Shown here: positions 11,580 to 24,438 of the stretch, piece by piece
Position numbering within the stretch: position 1 is the first letter of the stretch
Layout of the letters: every line of letters starts with the position of its first letter
Notes under the pieces: generated by a model
What the model was told of the DNA's origin: nothing
The model's database searches: none
The model's input: only the letters and a program-made list of their open reading frames with translations
Position numbers and translations under genes: made by a program
Assembly: GCA_029721515.1 (NCBI GenBank)
Contig: CM056567.1
Span: forward strand, 1,333,007 to 1,397,006
Source of the DNA: Synanceia verrucosa
Taxonomy: Eukaryota > Chordata > Actinopteri > Perciformes > Synanceiidae
Reading direction: 5' to 3'
Length of the DNA stretch: 64,000 bases

Positions 11580-12340
11580 GCAGAGATCAAAATAGCGGAC
11601 GAGCTGGAGAGGAAACCAAAGCAGGGAACCAGAGCCAGCCGTTAGCGGGATGTTGGAGTGAAAAGTGCGCAGAAGTCTCTCTTTAATCTCTGCTGATCAC
11701 CGTGTCCACTGAGGACATTAGAAGTGATTTAACGCAAACAACAAGGGCTCGTCCTTTAACTTCTGCTGGCCACAGAAAGTCATCGGTGGGGAGCTGAGGA
11801 GCGCCGTGCGGGTCTCGGATCTGCCGGGGCTCCTCACCGCGTTTCCACCCCTCACCGGACTATTTCACGACTCTATTCGCCGCAAAAGTGCAGAAAACGG
11901 AGCTCCTCTTCCGGCGGAGACGAGTCCAAACTGCGCCGCGGCTCCGGTCCGTCCCGGTCTGCGAGCTCCGCTTCAGGCTTTGGGAGGAAATGAGGGAAAG
12001 GACAGGAAAGAGTGACACGTTAGCCGGGCTGGTGTGTGTCAATCAGCCGTGTGTGTGTGGAGGAAGCCCGCAGCGGTTCATGGAATACTCACATTGACGC
12101 CGTCCGGCTGTCAACACTTGACGAATTTCCCAGAAAGTCGCCAGAAAAGCCGCCGAGCAGGCCCGTCCTCTGCGCTCAGACTGCGGCTCGCTGCTGCTGC
12201 TGTTGGTGTTGTTGTTGTTTCCTGCTTTATTTCTATTTACTGGTGTTTGTTCTAAAAAAGAGCGCAACGAGCGTCCCCCCGGATATCATCCGCAGTGAAA
12301 TGTGCGCACATTGGTGATGCGCGGTGCGTTCAGACAGCTC
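11548..12340 (-). promoter_or_regulatory. tshz: CpG-rich 5' UTR and promoter block of the teashirt gene
   Basis: This is the most CpG- and GC-rich stretch of the window, with many CG dinucleotides between about 11.76 and 12.30 kb, against AT-rich DNA on both sides. It lies directly upstream of the teashirt start codon, as expected for a CpG-island promoter. A CTG/GTT triplet run at about 12189-12222 would read as CAA/CAG in the minus-strand transcript. I see no convincing TATA box, so the transcription start cannot be placed. The upper boundary is approximate. Confidence 0.6.
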
Positions 12341-14427
12341 TCACTGACAGACAGACACATCCAGCTGCCTCTCCGGCCTCTCCTTTACTCCACCCCTCCA
12401 CCAGCGTCACCCTGACAGTCAGAGCCCACCTGTCAATCTCTGCTCTAATTGTTCACCGGGATGCTTTCATTTCAACGCCTCTCTCGTCTCCGAGCAAAAA
12501 AAAAAAAAAAAAAATGCACGAGATGCGCGTCCTGGCCGCGAACATGCGAGTGGCCGATTTGTAAAGTGGCACCAAAACAGCAGAATGAGAGGTGCCTCGA
12601 GAAGTTGACGTGCAGCCCGCGTGCGCGAGGGAGAGATTTCCTAAAATCCAAATGAGCTTCGGTGGATCCGCTGCTGCTGCTGTGGTGTTCCACAGTACTG
12701 AGGGCACAAAGGCACACAACCATGCCTTTTCATTTGCAAACAGATAAATAAACCTGTGTTTAGGATCATGATTATGCGATTATTCCCTGAAACAACAAGA
12801 ACCTGTGAATATGGAATATTTTTTCTTTTATGGTACTCTTATTTATTTTTCCTCACTCAGGCACAAAATAAGTGTTCAGACAGTGATCAGTGTGCAGATC
12901 AGCTCTCAGCTCTGCACCAAAGTTTTGCAGAAAAATGTGCGCACTGACCTCTTTAGCGGGACAAAGGAGGCTGCGGATCGATTCGTTGCACCTTTTCAGT
13001 GAGGCTTGTGGTGAAGGGGAGGGGCTCCGGGTCCACCAGAGGCTCCATTAAGAGCCTCCTAACTATTATCAGCCATAAAGTGTTTATAAAGAGCACACAA
13101 GTAGGCTAATGTTACCTGAAAAGAGACGGCATGATTGAGTGGTGAGGAGCAGCAGGTTTTTCTGATGGAAACCCAGCAGGAGCTGCTCTCCTCTGCAGGA
13201 CACTTTCCAGCTCCAGAGCCGCATCTTTAACAGGAAACTGGATTACAAAGTGCATGTTCGGCTCATTCTGCTGAGTTTGGGACTAAAACATGAAGTTTCC
13301 TCACTGAGCAGGTAACAAACATCTCTGCAGCTTCACGCGCCGTGTTTTTTTTTTTTTTACCGGATCATCTGCGCAGGGAAGATGTCTGAGGTCTATTATG
13401 TGCTAAAAAGAAATAGCAAGGACCGCCCCAACACCTGTCTGTCCCTGTCTGTCAAAGCGGCCTGCACGCTGATTGATGGAGACGAGCTACGTCACGAAAA
13501 TGTCCATTTCTGTTTGCCTGCAGACAGACAGACAGGTAACTTATTGCTCTTTGGAATGAAGACGCTTATTTAAATGTAAAATCCAGACATGTACTACTAT
13601 TTTAATCACACTAATCACATTCATATTAATGTTGATGCAGATTTCTGCAGCCTGCATGCTGGCTCACTTAATGTCATGAAGTAAAATGCTTGTATTTGCC
13701 TCTCAGTGAGGATGAATCCACTGCACAGGAACACTAAAGGTTGTCTGTAATTACACCAGAGATGCACATGCTCTTACTATTATTTATTTTACCAGTGTTA
13801 GTGACACTTAAAAGAACTATTTTCAACCCTATATAGAGTTTTATCCAGAGAATGTTGAGGTCAGTGACTAGAAACTGTGGCTAAATTACCACACTTACTT
13901 TGACTCTTACAGACTACATGATGTTTTTGGTGGGAGGTGTTCTTTCATGCAGGATCTGATCCTGGACCAGCAGGGGGGGACATGAGCAGGACGTATTCAG
14001 AAAGAGCATGATCCAGTCCTCATGATAAAAATCACAAAGTTTTCTGCCTTTGCACGACATTTCTGTCTTGCTCAGACAGCACAAGACTCTGCAGAGCATT
14101 TATGTTTTTATTTTTAAATGTTTTCCATGCTAAAAGTCACAGATTTAAACTGTACAGCTGTGAATACAGGTGTAGTGTTTGGGAATTATTTTTCACTGCA
14201 CTCTTTAAGATGTAGGATGTGTTGCATGTGAACTGACTTCAGACGTTCCTGTAGCTGTGATGCATGAACGACAAACACAGAGCCACAAACTGTTGTTTCC
14301 CACCACTCCCAGCTTGAACATGTGATGATGCGTGTCGACGATACGACCTCAGAGCGGGTGAGAGCATAAATGTAGTCGCTGTTTATATTTTACAAACATT
14401 ATTCTCTGCTTTCTTTTTCCCCTCCAG

Positions 14428-14475
14428 GTCTGACGTGAGTGTCTGCAAAGAGAAGCTGTGATAAAAGATCTGCAG
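14428..14475 (+). ncRNA. Candidate non-coding exon, 48 bases
   Basis: A strong pyrimidine tract ending in CCTCCAG precedes the block and CAG|GTGAGG follows it. All three frames contain stops, so it would be a UTR or long non-coding RNA exon. It points away from the teashirt gene, so it could belong to a divergent transcript from the CpG block. Chance splice-like sites are common. Confidence 0.15.
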
Positions 14476-16599
14476 GTGAGGAAGCTCGTCTGAAAAAGCT
14501 GACACGCTTAAACTCACACGATCAAATTCTATTATTTCTTCAAAAATAAATCCTGTACCTTTGAACATGATAGAATAACATCAAGTGTAGTCATTTCAGC
14601 TCATGAATTAGTATATCCTGTATATCTTATATATTTCCTGTATATCTAACAATTCTGTAAAATTTATTTGTAAAATTTCAGAAGATTGAGATTTGTGTTT
14701 TCACATTTTGTTTAAACCCAGACATAAAAATACTCAAAAATGTCCAGAATCAGCACATCTGTAAATATGACCTTCCTTCACTGCAGCATCTCCATCCTTC
14801 TCCTCTAATTTTATCATCATCACGACTGCAACAGAGAGCTGAGAAAAGAACTAATTCTGCACTAAAGTGATATAAAAAGTGCATCAGAGCCTCACACTGC
14901 AGCAGGATTTAATCCAGTCACCCTTCTTCTTATTCTTTAGTGGAACCATTTTTTAATCGAGATCACTGACTAGATATAAAGTTTTTATTCATCAACACAT
15001 TTTACTGAGTAAACTTGATGCATTTCAGTTACATTCAGAAATATATTTTGGAATTATTTTGGTTTATGACATAAACCAAGCAGGATTTAATGCCTGTACC
15101 GTGCCGTCATAAACCTCAGATGTCAGAAGGTATGGGCTCCATGATGCTTCTTTTATTTTTTCACATTCATTACGTGCAGATCTGCCGGACGTCTGAACTT
15201 ATTCTTGGTGGACTGAAATAATTTTTCCTCTTAGTGTCACTCAAATAAGTTCACACTAGGAGTGAGGAAGGCCTCAGTTTATGATTATGATAATGGCTCT
15301 CTTCATAATCTTGACTAATCTGCAATCAATGATGGGTCCTATCAGATTCCAGACACACATTGACAGGCTGAATATAAGAATATATCATAAAAGAATTAAT
15401 AAAGAAGAGGCTCTAACTTTGACACGAGCTATATCTCCACATCTATCAGATAAGACTGCATAATTAAAATGCCAAGTGTGAGTGTGAAGAGAGAAAGGTT
15501 TTGATATTTTATAGAGATTTACTTTTCCACAGCTTGTTTAATGTGTAGACTTAAAATAAAAAATAAAAAAGCGATATGTTGGTGTAGTTTTGACAACGCA
15601 ATTAAAGGTTTGTAATCCCCAACTGAGCTTCTTTCTGATTTTTGTCAGTTTGGACGAAGAATGGGACGAAATGCTGCACGGCGGCGACAGATGTGAGTTT
15701 ATTAAAGGATCCGAGTCTCGCAGGGATTGGAGGTGTTATTTTATAGCAACAAGAAAGCTGAAAGGAGAGGAAGCGACTGCAGCTTGTTTACATGAACTGT
15801 GAAATAAATGTTCAGCAGAATATATCCATGAGCTACGTTACATAGCACCACAGACTGAACTTTATCTGAGCTTTCCTGCTTCCTGGAAACAAGTAAAAAA
15901 GCCTAAATAAAGTGACATATTTCACGTTTGGAAATGCAGGCTGTTCTGACACGCTCTCTCTCCTCCTCCCTTCCCTTTTGTTTTCTCTGACACATGAACT
16001 CCAATTAGCATTTTTCAGCCATTAAGGAGGAAAGAGAAGCAGCCAAATGTTTGTCTCACCGAGCTCCTTTTCCGACAAGAAAAAAAAAAGAAAAACATGC
16101 TCAGACAGACTCAATATTATCCTCAATGTTAACATGATCTTCTTCACATAACAATTACCAGCAGCTTTGTGTGAGGAGCTGATGTGACAATACGACCACC
16201 AGCGTTCATCAGAGCAGTTGTCAGTCTGCGTTTGGAGCAATTAAAATGATTAAAATTACTTTTTATGAGCGAACACAAGGATTAGTTTCTCCGTAATCAG
16301 TCACACATTTTCATTTTGTAAATATTTTCCACCCTCCCTCTAACCTTCTGTGCATAAACACAGCACAGTCTCTGGAGGATTACCTGCATTTATTCAGAAA
16401 GACTGCAGTTAGCAGGCGAGCTGTTTTCTTATCGGTCCTCTTACGTGTCAAATTAGAGCTGATCTTCAGCTTGGCTCCTAAATTTAAATCTGTGGATCTT
16501 AAAGTGCACAGATCGTTGCTGCTGGTTTGGCTGGTGTGCTGTACATTAAGGGAGCAAACGCTCTTAAAAAGGTGCTTTCCTGACATTAAAGTGACTTGT

Positions 16600-16860
16600 G
16601 TGCACAGCGCCTGTCGATCCGTGCAGTTTGAGGCATATATTTATGAATAGGAACCTTTAATTAGGGCTTGTGTTTCCTCCCCAGTCACATTGAGGGATGG
16701 TCCTCGCCGACATTCATTAATGATAATCACCAAGAGCGATGGCGTAGCTACAGGCCAAGTCTCAGGGGACCCGACACTTGAAAAGAAGCATTAAATTACA
16801 CAGAGGGACTCTTTAATTGCAAAAAGGAAAATATATAGCCATCATTGTTAAATATGATCT
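16600..16860. promoter_or_regulatory. Possible conserved non-coding element
   Basis: Unique sequence with ctttaattaggg, cattaatgataatcac, gcattaaattac and ctttaattgc close together. The density of ATTA cores is typical of developmental enhancers. Untested by alignment. Confidence 0.25.
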
Positions 16861-17894
16861 TTTGTAAGCCTTTACTGGTTCAAGGATTTGTCTGAGGGGT
16901 TTCTTCTCCTCAAACTCTTTCAAAAGAATCACCACAGGGCCTTTTATTAAAAAACACTTCAGATTTTTCATCCCTCCTGGTTTTATTATTGCAAACCAGG
17001 CCAGTGAACTGCAAAGATTTTGTTGTAAATTCAGATTTAAATGCATGTTGCATATCAAACTGTTAAAATCTGAAAATATCCAAAAACAATCAGCTCTCAC
17101 TGCAGTGCATCAGACCAGTCCGGTGGGTCTGTTTACTGGGAGATTTCCTGTTGTAACTGGAGGCACCAGTGCAGTATGTAACACAGAGATACGTACATAC
17201 ACATCGATCCTTAACCTTTTTTTCCAATAAAAAATGGCAGCTGATTCATGAATTTATTCTTTGCTATTTTGTCCCTTCTTCCTGTTTTACCTATTAACTT
17301 ATTTATAATTATTTTTGAATTACTGTGAATTGTTCTTGTTCTCATGGAGACGGACGGGCGAAGCTAAAAAAAAAAAAAAAAGATTTTTCACATGTACTGC
17401 TGCAGACTTTGTTAATGAAAGAAGAAAAAACACACACACACAAACACACACACACTGCTGTTCGCATCCTGACCTAATTGCTCAGTCTTACTCAACTAAT
17501 TAATCACAGCTGACTTAACATGGTGACGAGGTTAGCAAGGTGACATTCGCCAAAAAAAAGTCTTTCCTTTCTTTGGTTTCTTCCTTGTTTCCTTCCTTTC
17601 CTCTCGTCTTCATTTGTTTCTTTCTTTCCTTCTCGTCTTTTCTATCAGATGGTGTCTAGGTAGAATTCAACTTGGCCCACATCTATTTTTACCTGTTATT
17701 GGGGGTGGGGGCTCCGCAGAGGTGAGACTGGGCATGCTGGGAAAGAAGGAGGGTTAGGGGCGGGGTCACGATGCTCCATTAATCAAAAAGAATGACACTC
17801 ATGTCGTCCCTGACAACCATCCTGCCACCCGTTCGTCTGTTCCCCTCCTCCTCCATCCCACTCAAACAGGACAACTTTAGTGATGCTGGAGGCT

Positions 17895-18160
17895 GGAGAC
17901 GGGGGGGGTGAACTTTATTAATCAAGCATCTCAGATTAATTGTTATGAAGTGTCACCCGTAAATTCTCCATTTGGATTTAATAATCTTGGAGGTAGACTT
18001 AACAATCTCTGTCGTGATTTGAGTTTTATTGAAGAGGCTGCAGAGAGAGCGATGCAGTGACACAAATAGCTTCTCAGCGGACAGTCCTTCTCCATATGAC
18101 AGTTATGAAATACAATTATCAGCCAGATCTGCTTAAGAATTCATCAACTGCACCCCTGCC
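17895..18160. promoter_or_regulatory. Possible conserved non-coding element
   Basis: Unique block with ttattaatcaagc, cagattaattgtt and tttaataatc cores and an E-box-like CATATG. Looks like enhancer sequence; pattern guess. Confidence 0.3.
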
Positions 18161-18299
18161 TTCCAAGGAGAGGAGAGGGAAAAATCCTACATACAAAGCA
18201 AGTCTTAACTGATAAGACTTCTCTTTTTCCCAGCAGCCCTTAAACTATCATTTCAATTTTTCTCCATCTCCGACGTGTTAAGTCGCCGTGAAGCTGCTC

Positions 18300-18720
18300 G
18301 TGTTGCTTTGAAAGGCCTCCGCTCCTTATATTAAAGCATAAATCATGAGGTAATCAGGGAATATGGTAAATGACACACCGCATGCAAATCACCCAGATAG
18401 TGAGGAGTTTGTTTGAAACGTATCAGACGCTGGTTAGCATCGAGGTCGATAACAGCAGTTAATCTCGCCGGGCAGACAAAACGTACTGTCGGCAGATCGC
18501 ACGATGCCCTGTCAGCGCTGAAAAGTAACAGAATCATAAAACGCAGATGATTTCAATCAGTTGTCGTCTTAATTGCAGTCACAGCTTTTGAAATGACCGA
18601 AGAAGAGCCACTATGTAGGTTGACAGTATGCATAAAATTAGCATAGCTTTGCATATTGCCATGGCATTAATGTTAGTTTTATTGCAGGCTTTGGTTTTCC
18701 TGCATTGTCTTAAAGGAACA
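18300..18720. promoter_or_regulatory. Possible conserved non-coding element with octamer
   Basis: Contains a perfect POU octamer ATGCAAAT at 18382-18389, plus aggtaatcag, cagttaatct and cttaattgc cores, in sequence free of repeats. Among the better enhancer candidates in the window. Confidence 0.3.
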
Positions 18721-19673
18721 AGGACAAGATAGTCCATTTGAGACGGTTTGACTCAACTATCATGGAGACGCTGCAACAAAACAGGACTAATTTCAACCTC
18801 AAAGTGCAGCATCTGGCCTCGTTTCTGCTGGAGAGCAGTATTTGGTCTGAGCCAGGAAAAGCTATTTAAAAAAAAAAAAACCTTCGTACAGGGAGGCCGG
18901 TTTGACAAAAGACAGATCTGAAGGATAGAAAACGACTCTGTCTTTGTTCAGAATAATAATGGAAAGTCTTTATGTGACAATTTTAGGGAGAAGCTTGTTA
19001 AACATGTGCCTTTAACTACACGCCACATATCCTCCTGATCAATGGCGCCGCTGCTCCGTGAGAAATGACCAGAGCTGGAGCCGCGGTAAATGTTTTAGCT
19101 ATCAACACTGCCTCATCCGCCGTCACCAAACGCCACGGCCGATCCGTCACCGACAATGCGGCGAGGCCTCGGCCCGCTTCAACCCGAGCCCATCTCCTCC
19201 CGTCAGTGATTGTGTGCTGGCGATGCCGACTCATCTGTTTCACTGTTTCTGTGGCGCTAATTCAACGAGACACTTTCAAATAAGGCTGTGCCATGGAGCA
19301 CTGCAGGAGGCCGAACCACGGCGTGTTTACATCCACTGCAATAATGAGATCAGCAAACACCAAATACTACGCTTTAAAAACTCTTTAAGCTGTATCACAT
19401 GAATTAAGGTCATGATCAGAGTTTGTGAAAGCTGATAAACAGGAATGATGATAAACTGCTCCTGTCATTTAAACTCATTAAATTAAAACTTTGTATTTGG
19501 GAGAAATTCACCAACAAAGTCCCTGCCTTTTGTTTTCCACTAGTTTTCTTATCTTATTCTCATCTTATAGGTGACCTCACATCCTTCTAGACATTAACAA
19601 CATTTATAAACTTAATCAGAATCAGGAGAAAATACTCCCCGACACATTTTATTAGGTAGAAATTTGGAGTTTT

Positions 19674-19803
19674 GGGTACTGACAAGGACTTCACGATACG
19701 GTATACGTTATTGTATCGTATCGTGATACCTGAGTCACGATATATTGTGATATTCTACATAGATCACTGAGAAATTTAAACTACAGCTTAAAACACTACA
19801 GAG
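19674..19803 (+). mobile_element. hAT-like MITE, 5' part
   Basis: Carries the family start 'gacaaggacttcacgatacg', the 'gagtcacgatatattgtgat' block and the 'gatcactgagaaatttaaa' block. It stops after 'cagcttaaaacac', where a fragment of a different MITE begins. Confidence 0.75.
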
Positions 19804-19808
19804 ACAGT

Positions 19809-19892
19809 CTGTGGGTCTAGAAATACTCAAAATGGGTAAAAACGCTGGAACAAGGCAAGGTTTTATACAACGGCCGGCATTTAAAGAGTTAA
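19809..19892 (+). mobile_element. piggyBac-like MITE, 3' fragment
   Basis: Matches the end of the copy at 35044: 'ctgtgggtctagaaata', an A-rich tract, 'ttttatacaacggccggca', and then a TTAA. It directly abuts the hAT-like fragment, so the two are nested or joined by deletion. Confidence 0.6.
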
Positions 19893-22480
19893 CAAAGTAG
19901 ATATCTTAACCTACTATGATCCTGCTTTATTTTTGTTCCTAAACCTAACCAAACCTCCACTCTACTGTTGTCACATCCTGACAATGACTTAATTTAGATT
20001 CACAGCAACAACAGGGCCTTTCTGTGCTTTTAATCTTACACTTGTTCAGTCTAGTCATTTCACTGAAGGAGACGCACTAATTCACACTTTAGGTTAACCA
20101 TATTTTGTGCAGATTTTTCTGCAAACCGCGCACTTTAAAACAATTCAAAACACACACTGTATGATGCATTGTTTTCAGCTGAATAAAAATCATAAATAGA
20201 AGAAGCGACTCTCCACCTCACTGCCCCCTCCGTTCACTGCGTCTGCCCCAGTGGTCAAGGACACCGGTATCAGTGGACGTCAGGGTAGGCCCCATCCATC
20301 AGAGGCCGATGGGTAATGGAATCAACCGGTGACAATGATCATCAGCACTGCAAACAATGGCCCATAAACATCCCCTGACAAGTGGTCAAATGCGAGAAAG
20401 GCGAGGCGGAGGGGGGGTTGGGCGAAGGTTTGAGGGATTGCATGTGAGTGTGTGTGTGTGTGTTCATGTGAGAGGCTGTAACGCGAGGTGAAGCAGCAGA
20501 GAAATGGTGAGGAAGATATCTCCCCGGGGATGATGTGGTGGGCCGACGAAAACAAACGTCCCCCGTGGGTCGGAGTTCAGACGTGCCTCAGCTTGTTTTA
20601 AGAGTTGGCTTCCTCTACTTTCTATCTGGCTTTCTCTCTTTCCTTTCAGATGAGTTTTTATCGTAGTTTTGTTTTATCAGATCACCAGCTGAGGATCGGT
20701 GGAGGAGAAAGATTTATACGCACCTTTGCCTGCTTTTTAATGAAAATGTTCATTCAGTGTAGGAAAGGAAAAAACAAAGAAAGACTTCTAACCCGCAGAA
20801 AACCCTTCGGCCTGCTTGCTCCTGTCAAAATACTCCAAGTAGAATGTGTCCAGTCACTGTTTCTCTTTCCCTCCCAGTCTGCGCTGAATGAAACCCAATT
20901 ACAGAGAAGTAGAGGATTTCAAAGAACACTTTTCTCTTTATGTTAACTTTCCATCGTGAGGAGCAGTTGTTGCTTTTGTCAAGCCGGGTGTTTCGTCACT
21001 CTTTTTTTTTTTTTGTCAGCTGGTTTCTGCGTCTCCGACTCTCTCACCAGTTTAATTAGCCATCATTTGTCTCGGCTTTCCCTGTTTTTTCTGCTGTTTA
21101 TCCAAACGTCAGGAACGACACTGGCCAATTAGTGCAATGAAATAGTTTAACCCTCTCTAACGGTACGAACCAAGTGGGACATTTGCTCGGAGCTGGTTTG
21201 TTGCATCGTCTGAGTGGAAGAAAAAGGGTTCAAATAGAAAGGAAACTGTGAATGAAAGCACTGAAGATATTCTGTGTTGTTTTTATTAGGTCAATGATAT
21301 TTGTAAGAGTTTATTTCAGGCTCCAAAGACGACTCGGTTATTGGCACTAAACGTGTGACAGTGTGATAGAGAGAGTCATTATTTTACGTTTTGTCATTAC
21401 TGGCAGAATAAATTGACCCTAAGATTGAATCACTCTTCAAAAATCCAGCTCCAACAGCTGGATAATGGCTACCGGAGTGATTTACTAATTGTCTTCAGGA
21501 TTCAAATTAATAATTGGCAAAGCTTAAACTGAAGTGCACATCTAAGTACTTTCTGTTGTTCACTTGTATCTTCAGAAAAAGAAAAAGAGAGAAGCTGAGA
21601 GGATATCATTAACAGTCTCTCCAAATTGAAACAGTCATCAAGAGTGCCTTTAAATGTCTCCGCGAGCTTTTTGTTGAGTGCAAATGACATCTCGCTTATT
21701 TCGCTGGTGGCTACATGACTGATGTGTTGAATGAGACAGTCCGTTTCGACGCTTTTGAAGGCCGAGGGTTTGAAGTATATGATTCTGAAGTGGCGGCATA
21801 TGCTTAGCGAGATAAGTAATTTGACACACAGACATCACAGCCTGCAAATCTTTCGTCTGGCTGCCTCGAGTGTCCACGACGGGCGCTTTTTCAAGAACAC
21901 TTTACAACTGTCACAACTGACTGTCAGCGCGCAAATGACAACACACACACGAGCTCATTTTGAAGACAGCTGTCATATAAAATAAATATATATATATATA
22001 TATATAAAGACATGAACTAAAAATACCATCAGTTTGATCTGCAGCGTTTCAAACTTGTTAATTTGCTAGTTAAGAAGCAAACAGTCGTCCTTTTGAGCGT
22101 TGGTTTGTTGATTAGAGTAATTAAATTAAGTGATCCTCCTCAGGAGGGAGGCTGGACTTAAAGCAGGAACCAGTGAAAGCAACACAGCAAAGACTCAGAC
22201 GACAGAGACGCTTCCCTTCCTCTCTGACTGAGACATAAAGACACAGAGCACCATGGCACACAAATAAAGACACTGTACATGTACATCTATACATATATGT
22301 ATATATACACACACAAACACATGCACATTCACACACAGCAGCTGGGGGGTCAGAGCTGCAAACCAAGTCGCTGACATGGTGGCACTTCTTTGGCAGCGTT
22401 GTGCAGGTGTCGTCTGCAAACAGGCTTCTGAATAAATGGATGTGAAATGATTCACCTGGGGTATCTGCCACCTGAGCACC

Positions 22481-22526
<46 letters not shown>

Positions 22527-23983
22527 GTTGTTCATACAAAGACGCTGACGCAGAAACACAGAAAGAGGAATCCAGCATTGTGTCGCCCTGACTCACATTA
22601 TCTGACAAACACACACTTTTTCCAACGTGAGCTTTATGCTGCTTTGAGCTGATTTATACCTGTTTGTTTTCAGACATAATGGGAAATATGACTGAGGGTC
22701 AAGGTAAGAGTAGACCTTTCCTGTGGCGTTATCATCTCAAATATCCACTGAGAGGAGTTAACAGCAAGAGACGCCTGAACCGAGGCGGCGGCTCAGGGCT
22801 GCTGTCACCTACAAGCCGTTTGCACTCGTCCGGTGGAAGAGGACATCTCTTTGTTTTTGTGATGAAAATGCAGCGTGCATGCTAATAAAGCTGTGTCTCT
22901 GTGAGGTGTCTCATTCCAAAATGACACGACTGTCAGAGACACATGACAGCACAACACATCACTGAAATACCTGTTAGACTTGAGAGAGAGCTTCTTTGGG
23001 ATGGAGAATAAACACTTAAACTTTCATTGACTCATTTCACAAGAATGATGAACATCTGTAACACATCAGAAATCATTATTATAGTGTGTTGAATGAATTC
23101 ATGACAATTCATGCTGAAAAACGTGGTGAAAAAAACATGTAAAAAATGTACAATGTCCATTAAAGAGAGCGCCTCACGTCACTGAATATGAACTTTGATG
23201 CTGAAAACACTTAAATCCATCGTACACGTCCAAAGAAATTCCTTTTTTAACAAAACCTGCAGAGAATCTCTGAATGCTGTGTTTTCCTATTAGCTTTAAA
23301 TGCACCATCTAAATATGTAATACCTACAGCAGATTTAAAGTAGAGAATTTAAGACCTTGATTACCCAGATTTTATATTAAGACTTTTTAAGGAACTGCGA
23401 GAACCCTGAATGCATTTAAATTTTACAATTTTAAGTGAAAAGGAGAAACAGTTCAGCTCACCACTGTTAGTTCTGACTCATTAGGAAGATGCAAAATAAG
23501 GTAGAAAACCAAATTCATCTCTGAGGGAATGTTTTCTCAACCAACAAAAAGAAATGCTATTACGGCCCTGGTGTGCCGAGGGTTAACAGCTCGTCTGTCC
23601 AGCTCTGATGGGAGACACGTCCCCGGCAGATGGGCAAAGAAAAAAAAAAGTTGACACTGACGCAAAGGAGAAAAACAACAAAGTCAAGAGGTGAAAAATG
23701 GAGGCATCAGAGAGATGCATCATCATCCCACCTCTCTGACACTCTGTAGGGCTTGACCTTACCAGGCTGCTGGCTTGTCAGAGCGCCGTAATCAAGTAGC
23801 AGGCAGGTCTGCCAGAACATGAGCAGCCCTGACTTCACCGGTCCAGCTCATACATGAGCATAAAAAGCTTTTTAAATCCTCTTTCATCATCAGGTGAGGT
23901 TGAAGGAGTGTGCATAAATAGAGGGTAAAGAGAGAAATATAATGTCTGTACAAACTGAAAATAATATATTAAATTTTAATTAA
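19893..23983. other. Upstream flank, no genes
   Basis: Includes CT- and GT-rich stretches near 20450, a short TA run near 21990, the CA microsatellite at 22482-22523, and one candidate microexon at 22674-22703. Otherwise unique sequence in which I recognise nothing. Confidence 0.5.
22482..22523. repeat. CA microsatellite
   Basis: About 21 uninterrupted CA units. Confidence 0.95.
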
Positions 23984-24438
23984 CTTCCACGTCCTGAGTG
24001 GCAGTCGTTTTATAAAACAGAAAGTGTCTTGTTCCAGTGTTTTTGTCCATTTTCAGTCATATTTCTACACCCACAGAATATTTTGTACTATGTCTCTGAA
24101 AACACTGAATAGCTCAAATGAAAGAAGAGACTCTCTATTTCATCATGAAAAAAATGTTTGTTTTTACCTTGTTCCATTCTTGTTTTATCAGAGGTAGAGT
24201 AGAGGACACTTTCACCAAAATCACCACTTTTTCTCCACATTCTGTTTGTTTTGCTCTCTAATCTCGATCGTCTCCACTTCCTGTTTTGATCTCTGTGGTG
24301 TATACCGTCTCTTTATGCTCTGACTACATCTCCCAGAAGCCCCAATATTACTCACAGGCTGTGGGAGAGTGCCCTCTTGTGCCTGCTGCTGAAAAAAAAA
24401 CACTTGGACATATAAATGTGTCAATGGCACTCAAAGAG
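23984..24438 (-). mobile_element. piggyBac-like MITE, near full length
   Basis: Flanked by TTAA at 23980-23983 and 24439-24442. The right end reads TGGCACTCAAAGAG, the inverted form of the CTCTTTGAGTGCCA terminus. The interior is shared with copies at 33396, 35044 and 56289. TTAA targets with CCCTTTGAGTGCCA-type ends are typical of piggyBac elements. No transposase is present. The left terminus is diverged, so that boundary is approximate. Confidence 0.75.
24323..24340 (+). promoter_or_regulatory. ZNF143/THAP11-type motif inside the MITE
   Basis: ACTACATCTCCCAGAAGC fits the known ZNF143 pattern ACTAYRNNNCCCR and closely resembles the longer ACTACAATTCCCAGAA form. Binding is not shown. Confidence 0.4.

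Larger units (their letters stand above)
12341..19673. other. Upstream flank of the teashirt gene, no genes
   Basis: Holds an 18-20 base A run at about 12497, weak candidate exons on the plus strand (14428-14475 and 15649-15692), a CT-rich stretch at about 17560-17645, and several homeobox-site-rich blocks between 16.6 and 19.3 kb. Open frames are short and unrecognised. Confidence 0.5.

Noticed and set aside
12034..12317. Several plus-strand frames over the CpG block
   Set aside because: GC-rich 5' UTR or promoter sequence gives long frames by chance; none resembles a known protein.
13382..13573. 63-codon plus-strand frame starting MSEVYYVL with a GTAACT donor inside
   Set aside because: Start context and donor are plausible, but the peptide matches nothing I know and no acceptor partner is evident.
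15649..15692. 44-base exon-like block after 'tttttgtcag' encoding LDEEWDEMLHGGDR
   Set aside because: Splice-like ends and an acidic peptide, but no family match and no neighbouring exons. Left as unlikely.
22121..22614. Overlapping 130-140 codon minus-strand frames rich in Cys-Val
   Set aside because: Produced by a CA microsatellite.
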